Assembly (NCBI RefSeq): GCF_000485595.1
Contig: NW_014578385.1
Location: 39,325 to 62,785, forward strand
Reading direction: 5' to 3'
DNA length: 23,461 nt
Source: Priapulus caudatus
Lineage: Eukaryota > Priapulida > Priapulimorpha > Priapulimorphida > Priapulidae
Every line of letters starts with the position of its first letter. Within the stretch, counting starts at the first letter, position 1. Both the position numbers and the translations under genes were made by a program. The notes beneath the pieces are model-generated. The model worked only from the letters and a program-made list of their open reading frames with translations. It did not search any database and was not told the DNA's origin. Below are positions 18,999-23,461 of the stretch, in pieces.

Positions 18999-19456
18999 TG
19001 GGGTGTGTAACTCATCAGCTTCCCCCTAGAATTTAGGGAAAAATGAAATGAAGCTTAATTACATTTGATTACTTTTAAAATGAGTGTAAATTAGTTTGCG
19101 ATCCGTGAAATAATGGCCCCCACACCCACTTCCACATAATTGTGCACGCTGACTGGTAGCTACGCACCTACCTCGTCATTATGTAGCCTAGTCAGGAAAT
19201 TTTGCCCCCTTCCCTTCTACTCACGTTTACTCAGACGACGGCTCCAATGTTACTTTACTTTTCTGAAATGTTTCAATTGTCTATTTTTGCAATAAAATTT
19301 TCCATTCATTAAGAGACCGACTTGCAATTCGCCATGTGAAAGCTCACAGCATCGAGTTCCAAGGTCTACCTGATTTCTTGTGTTAATGCTTACTCGACAA
19401 TATATAAATTATGCGGAAAGAAAGATCAAAATAGCTCACACACTAAGAATTGTCAT
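18999..19456. other. AT-rich unique DNA, no gene
   Basis: A short inverted pair, CCCCCTAGAATT-TAGGG, lies near 19022-19041. No coding or RNA feature is supported. Confidence 0.45.
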
Positions 19457-19962
19457 TTATATTCCGTCAAAACACGGGTGAACCCCCCCAAAGTTAAAAA
19501 AGACATCAACAACTATATGTCGGTGACCTCTTCGGGAAGGTTTGCACGCCAAACGGCGCCACCAGACGGCGTTGGAAGACGATCGAGAAAAGCCTTTTAG
19601 TATTACGCTCACAGGCAGCTCGCAGATCGTAAACCAACCAGCATGTAGGGGTGTGCCGTACATCCGGCCTCTACGCTCGCCGCAGATTTCTTTTTTAGCC
19701 AAGCAATGATGCAATACGAGTTGCTGACGGCGGCGTCCGCGATTTGGAAGCGTGCCAAGCGGATAATTAGGCAACATCTTTGTGTATTAAACCGATCGCC
19801 GACGTGCGTGCCGTCATGGCTTATACTCGGCGCTATAGGTATAGAGGTGAGTCAACTCTGGCGTTTGACTTGATGCGATTGCTCGACAGAGATGAAGAAA
19901 TGAAAAGAGTGGTCAACAGAGGAGATCGAGGTGATTGCTCGACAGATACGAAGGAATTGTGA
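19457..19962. other. GC-rich island with two divergent short ORFs
   Basis: Minus strand: ATG at 19777 opens a 106-codon frame (MLPNYPLGTLPNRGRRR start, stop at 19457) with a basic N-terminal half; no domain is recognised. Plus strand: GTCATGG at 19816 opens MAYTRRYRYRG, which either runs on for 48 codons to a stop at 19962 or is a tiny first exon, since GTGAGT follows directly at about 19849. The two ATGs are under 40 bases apart and head to head. GCCACCAGACGGC at about 19558-19570 is close to the CTCF core. This could be a bidirectional promoter with first exons, or chance frames in a GC-rich patch. Confidence 0.25.
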
Positions 19963-20187
19963 ACGGTTGTTTATGAAGCAACGGGTAAATGGTGATTAGT
20001 GTTACAGACCAGCGGCGCGTAAACATGTTGATGACGATGTGTGTTTGCAGCGCGACCTTCGATTTCTGTCCAAGGGCTTGGAATGATTTGCATGTAATCG
20101 GCGAGAGTACGGAAAGCAGCCACCGCTCTATGCTAACGCCTCGTCAGTAATGTGAATACGTCGCATTACGCGTCGAACATTAATCCC
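19963..20187. other. Unique flank of the transposon
   Basis: About 225 bases to the left of the transposon target site. Nothing was recognised. Confidence 0.5.
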
Positions 20188-20189
20188 TA

Positions 20190-20204
20190 TAGAGGGTTCC
20201 GCGA
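20190..20204 (+). repeat. Left terminal inverted repeat
   Basis: TAGAGGGTTCCGCGA, perfect partner of the right end. Similarity fades right after the final A. It is preceded by the TA target dinucleotide. Confidence 0.85.
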
Positions 20205-20629
20205 CTTTGGTCTAAATATAGCAATATTACCTACAATTCCGTGCCGCCGGCCATACCGGTTACAAATAGAGCGAACACGTGTCGCGTGTAATGTGCCGCT
20301 CTGCACAATCAACCGATTTTACATTGGCTATAGTGTTATTATTGCAATAGATATTAGAAGTAAGAGGATCCCGATTTACCAGACAGGTTTATTAGCGTGG
20401 GTTTTAGGTGCTACAGTTCAATGAGGCTGCCACACAGTCGGCAGATTCGTAGATTGAGCAGATCGGAAGATTGCACGCAACACATATTATGTTCATAGAC
20501 TTGAGTTTGTTTACATCGTGAGAGTTCAGAAATTTTACAGATTTTACTGCATCTACTCTAGCTATCAAACGCAGCTTTTTATAATTGCTAGTGTATGCAC
20601 GTTTGTCGACTTTCTGTAGTGTACGTAGT

Positions 20630-20754
20630 ATGGATAAGTACTTTGATTCACTAGACAACGTAGCCAAAGCACGCTATCTCGAGAAAATTGCGTGCATTAG
20701 GAATCGAGACCCGTATACCAAATAGACAATGCCGAATGGAGTGAGGACCACAAT
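20630..20754 (+). pseudogene. N-terminal stub of transposon YqaJ-type accessory protein
   Basis: ATG at 20630 opens MDKYFDSLDNVAKARYLEKI, continuing ACIRNRDPY, and the frame stops at 20723-20725. Shifting frame at a TATA step (20714-20717) gives QIDNAEWSEDHND directly after DPY. From memory, the pattern of ARERYLEKL, DPY and an EW-S-D segment is the conserved start of the large proteins with YqaJ-type nuclease domains carried by ISL2EU and related elements. Similarity ends where the duplicated AT-rich block begins, at about 20755. The nuclease domain is absent. A 2-bp insertion, probably a TA duplication, explains the frameshift. Confidence 0.65.
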
Positions 20755-20969
20755 GATATATAGCAATATATATTTATATATGTATATAGTTTAGCAGTCG
20801 ACTGCTACTTGTATCCTACTTGTATTATATCTACTACCCCGGTTCATAGACTAGCAAATAAATTTCAGACGTGTTAGACAGATAGATGCATGGTGGGGTG
20901 CAATGGTGAATACTGCACTCTTGAGTAGTTCCACTAAGTGATAGTTGAAATTGTGATCGAGATATATAG

Positions 20970-21005
<36 letters not shown>

Positions 21006-21089
21006 TAACAGTCCTGCTTGTATTATATATACTAGTACTACGGTACTACCACAGTACATATAGACTAGCAAATAAATTTCAGACGTGTT
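20755..21089. repeat. Direct duplication inside the transposon
   Basis: Copy 1 (20755-20875) and copy 2 (20961-21089) both start GATATATAGCAATATATAT and end GACTAGCAAATAAATTTCAG followed by ACGTGTT. They differ in TA-repeat length and a few indels in the middle. The 85-bp spacer is unique. The left edge coincides with the point where accessory-protein similarity is lost. Confidence 0.8.
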
Positions 21090-21660
21090 GCTTTTTTAAT
21101 GTATGTCTTGCAAACTAAAATAAATATATACATTACACATTGTTCAGTTTCATCTTTAAAAAGTTATTGATTTGCTTATTTATTTCGCGAAGAACATGTT
21201 TCGCCCTGCCCTGGGCTCATCAATGCATTTTAGGTTGTTTACATGCATGTCGAAGTACATTTATCTAGACTTATTTGACTTGACAGACAATTTCGCAGTG
21301 GGTGGAATATGAATTATTCGGTATGAATTATTTGCGTGTTCTTATTTTCGCAGTCGGGGACGCGTTCGCGAAATTCACATAGATTAACACATATACATGG
21401 TTTAAACAACAAAACTAATTGATCAAAACAAACACAGGTTCACCTTAAATTCTGGCGTGACTAATGCACCGGTTTCATATTATACATAAGGGCGATCGTT
21501 CCAGAGAAACAATTAAGCTACGAAAGCTGAACACTGGGCAACACACAAAACTGGTTTTCAGTCAAATGACACAACTGAGGGACACAAATTTGTCAGTGCA
21601 CAACACACGGTAACCATTTTGTCCAAGATTGGGCTCTCGTCCCCTAATTTTGTGATTAGA
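21090..21660. other. Transposon interior without ORF
   Basis: About 570 bases between the duplicated block and the transposase end, containing the hammerhead-like motif. ATTTCGCGAA (about 21183) and TTCGCGAAAT (about 21365) are inverted to each other. Words TTTCGCAGTGGG (21291) and TTTCGCAGTCGGG (about 21346) are near-repeats. This may be a fragment of another element that replaced the accessory gene. Confidence 0.45.
21193..21223 (-). ncRNA. Hammerhead-ribozyme-like motif, probably inactive
   Basis: On the minus strand: TTGATGA (21217-21223, consensus CTGATGA), then GCCC-AGGGCA-GGGC forming a perfect 4-bp stem II with a 6-nt loop (21203-21216), then GAAA (21199-21202), then CATGTT, giving ACATGT as a self-complementary short stem III and GTT as a possible cleavage triplet. 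This order matches type I minimal hammerheads of Penelope-like elements, which work as dimers through a palindromic stem III. The invariant C3 is T, and I see no good stem I pairing, so activity is unlikely. Chance cannot be excluded, but stem plus both core boxes in register is hard to get randomly. Confidence 0.4.
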
Positions 21661-21663
21661 TAG

Positions 21664-23255
21664 TCAATTGGACATTGTCAATTGACCAAGAATTGAAAAT
21701 TTCTGGCGCACAGTACCAATAACACGCTTGACGTGTATTCTCACGTTGGCAATCTTCCGAGTTTGTTCAACCTCGACTGCACTCAGCTGACTCTTGCCTT
21801 GGGTGAAAGCAGGGTACATAACCTGTGCTCCTTTCAGTCCCACCAACTCCTGGATTTCAAACCCCCGGTCCGCCAAGACCAAGTCACGAAGTCGAAGAAT
21901 AGTCGAGAAAATTTGAATTTGCCGTTAAATGTTTGTCACTCACTCGTTCACCACATCCTTTAGAAATAAAACTAACAGTTTCGTGTGGAGTGATACCAGT
22001 CAGGTATTTAGCAGTGTTGTGGTGTTTATAGTTTGACCACGTTTGCACGCGTGCAGTCATGTTAGATGGTCTATCGATGAATATTTCGAAACAGTCGATG
22101 ATCACAGTGACTTTGCGTCCAAAGTATTTTTGGAATACCATTGGCATCGTTTCGTACAATTCATTTCGGTCGGCCCATCGCACTAGGGGAGACAGAATCT
22201 CGTTCATGACGTTAATTATTTCCAAAAATGCCTTTGAAATTGTAGATCGGGACACGCCGAAACGGTAGCCAAGGTTCACAATTGACCGGTTCAGTTGTAG
22301 ACGCGTAAGTGTGATAATCATTTTTTGGAACTTGCTCAAAGACGAATTTTTTTGTTTCACTTATTTCAGACGACAGCAGATTGAAAAGTGCATTAATTTA
22401 ATGTCACAAAACTTTTTAAACCAATGTAGTACTGTACTTTATCATCATCGTTGGCGAAGTCAACTGGCGTTGTCGCATTCATTTTATGGACGGCACCTGC
22501 CAGACTCTCCTTTTCTTCATTGAGTTTGAGGTTATCATTTTGTAGCCAGGCGATTTCTGTGTCTGCTTGCTGTAGTTTACCAGATAGTCTAGATATTTCC
22601 AGTTTGGCCTGTTCCAAGTCGGTGGGCTCGGAGTCGGCATCAATATCAACTTCGGCATCACCTCCGCCTATGTCAATAAATGATCCCAACTCGACAAGGC
22701 TCATTGCAACATCCCTTTTTTCATGTTCTCCTTTCTGTTTTTCAGCCGGTCGTGTCTCACTATCAGGGTGTCCAAATCTTTCGTGGCATATCCCATGTTC
22801 ACCGTAGGAACCCAATCCGGATCTGTATCTTTGTACAAGTCAGACGGCTTTCCTAAAACAAAGTCAAATATATATTACAAATAGTACTGACACTCAATAT
22901 GTGGGAACATAAAAAATATTACAAATACAAGTATGTATAATTTACATGCGAAAATGTTTATTTTTTTGTTCCCACATATTGAGTGTCAGTACTATTTGTA
23001 ATATATATAATTATATGACTTTTTTTTATTCATTCAATTAATGTATGTGTCACTGAGTGTGCGTGTGCTGTGTGTGTTGCGTCACCCACTCATGCCAGTA
23101 CGGTTTATGGCCACCAACCAGCATCGTCTTCGCCTGTCTGACATTTCTTTCGTCACTTCACCTTGTGTTGTGATCACACTAGGCAGTCTAAAAAAGCCGT
23201 GTAACTCTCTCGGATACCGATTGCTGCAATTGACAACACCACAAGAGATCGGCAT
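21664..23255 (-). pseudogene. THAP plus DDE transposase (ISL2EU/DDE_Tnp_4 type), broken
   Basis: Pieces in order. THAP start, ATG at 23255 with an ACC context (MPISCGVVNCSNR, FFRLP, and Trp46), stops after 57 codons at 23082. A possible exon starts at 22852 after TTTTAG, reading KPSDLYKDTDPDWVPTVNMGY. It shifts frame near an A6 run (22716-22721) into a coiled-coil stretch ending KVQYYIGLKSFVTL. It shifts again near 22397 (NALFNLLSSEISETKK) and again at an A7 run (22347-22353) into LSKFQKMI, LGYRFGVSRSTISKAF (helix-turn-helix) and VIIDCFEIFIDRPSN (first Asp, 22094-22096), ending SDKHLT. A further shift near 21897-21904 leads to LADRGFEI (second Asp, 21868-21870) and RIHVKRVIG. Relatives have Glu in that last motif; here it is Lys (AAG, 21727-21729). 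The C-terminus stops soon after. Not functional. Confidence 0.82.
22868..23008. mobile_element. Nested 141-bp foldback MITE in the transposase intron region
   Basis: A perfect 42-bp inverted repeat: 22868-22909 pairs with 22967-23008, with an unpaired centre of 57 bases. Inner ends read TGTGGGAACA / TGTTCCCACA and outer ends are TA-rich (ATATATAT). Perfect arms imply a recent insertion compared with the frameshifted host element. It lies between the THAP piece and the following transposase segment, exactly where the missing zinc-ligand pair is expected. Confidence 0.8.
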
Positions 23256-23389
23256 GGTGAGGGATTTGTTTAATAGGCAAATAAAATAAACAGAGAACAG
23301 TACGTTGCTCAATGTACTTGTACCATGCCTGAGCTGCTTTCTGTATCCGTCATGGCCGACGGCGTTGCATTGTGGATAATATAAAAAAA

Positions 23390-23404
23390 TCGCGGAACCC
23401 TCTA
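23390..23404 (-). repeat. Right terminal inverted repeat
   Basis: TCGCGGAACCCTCTA, the reverse complement of the left end, followed by TA. It lies 135 bases outside the THAP start codon, so this is the 5' end of the transposase gene. Confidence 0.85.
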
Positions 23405-23425
23405 TACTTTATATTCACGGTATTA

Positions 23426-23461
23426 CACACACACACGGACACGCACACGCACACGCACACG
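23426..23461. repeat. CA/CG microsatellite running off the window
   Basis: ACAC then ACGCAC units up to the last base, so the array is cut by the window edge. Confidence 0.85.

Larger units (their letters stand above)
20190..23404 (-). mobile_element. Decayed ISL2EU-type (PIF/Harbinger-like) DNA transposon, 3215 bp
   Basis: The ends carry TAGAGGGTTCCGCGA as a perfect 15-bp inverted repeat (20190-20204 and 23390-23404), flanked on both sides by TA (20188-20189 and 23405-23406). Because the ends read TATAGAGGG and CCCTCTATA, a 4-bp TATA duplication around a 13-bp repeat is equally compatible. Inside, the minus strand encodes a THAP plus DDE transposase pseudogene and the plus strand a stub of the YqaJ-type accessory protein. 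That pairing is, from memory, characteristic of ISL2EU elements. Intact relatives need room for a several-hundred-residue YqaJ protein, so this copy is internally deleted. It also contains a nested MITE, a tandem duplication and a ribozyme-like motif. Confidence 0.82.

Noticed and set aside
20404-20667. 87-codon minus-strand ORF in the left part of the transposon
   Set aside because: It lacks a normal ATG start and overlaps the plus-strand accessory-protein stub, which has the better family match.

Overview
This window looks like animal nuclear DNA, most likely from an invertebrate with a repeat-rich genome. It contains no prokaryotic gene arrays, operons or ribosome binding sites. Instead there are long stretches of AT-rich or microsatellite DNA, a few GC-rich islands, splice-site-like boundaries, inverted-repeat elements and a decayed eukaryotic DNA transposon. 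No ribosomal RNA, convincing tRNA, CRISPR array or virus was seen. I could not place the organism more precisely.

Layout. 1-2.2 kb: AT-rich DNA, then three copies of a two-part dispersed repeat whose half-units end in GCGCATGCGC palindromes. 2.2-6.0 kb: several CA/GT and TA arrays broken by short unique islands; two islands hold candidate single exons (2577-2669, unclear; 4961-5058, which would encode a C-terminal membrane helix), and a foldback element lies at 3162-3366. 6.1-6.4 kb: a second foldback element. 6.4-8.3 kb: AT-rich DNA with nothing recognised. 8.7-10.0 kb: the one intact gene, a 414-codon minus-strand ORF whose core resembles vertebrate PERCC1. 10.8-19 kb: CT, GA, GGTC, GATA, TA and CA arrays, a roughly 1.1-kb minisatellite with a unit of about 18-21 bp, a 110-bp MITE with a clear target duplication, and a CCAAT/CRE/E-box cluster. 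19.5-20 kb: a GC-rich island with two divergent short ORFs.

20,190-23,404: a 3.2-kb DNA transposon with 15-bp terminal inverted repeats (TAGAGGGTTCCGCGA) flanked by TA. Its minus strand carries a broken THAP plus DDE transposase of the ISL2EU/PIF-Harbinger-like type. Its plus strand keeps only the N-terminal stub of the accessory YqaJ-type protein found in such elements. The copy is dead: it has several frameshifts, the catalytic Glu position is Lys, and the THAP finger lacks its second zinc-ligand pair. It has been invaded by a 141-bp MITE and also contains a hammerhead-ribozyme-like motif.

The genes do not form a pathway. The strongest items for follow-up are the invertebrate PERCC1-like gene, the structure and death of the transposon, the hammerhead-like remnant inside it, and the alternating palindrome-bearing repeat at the left end. 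I saw no clearly new multi-gene biological system.
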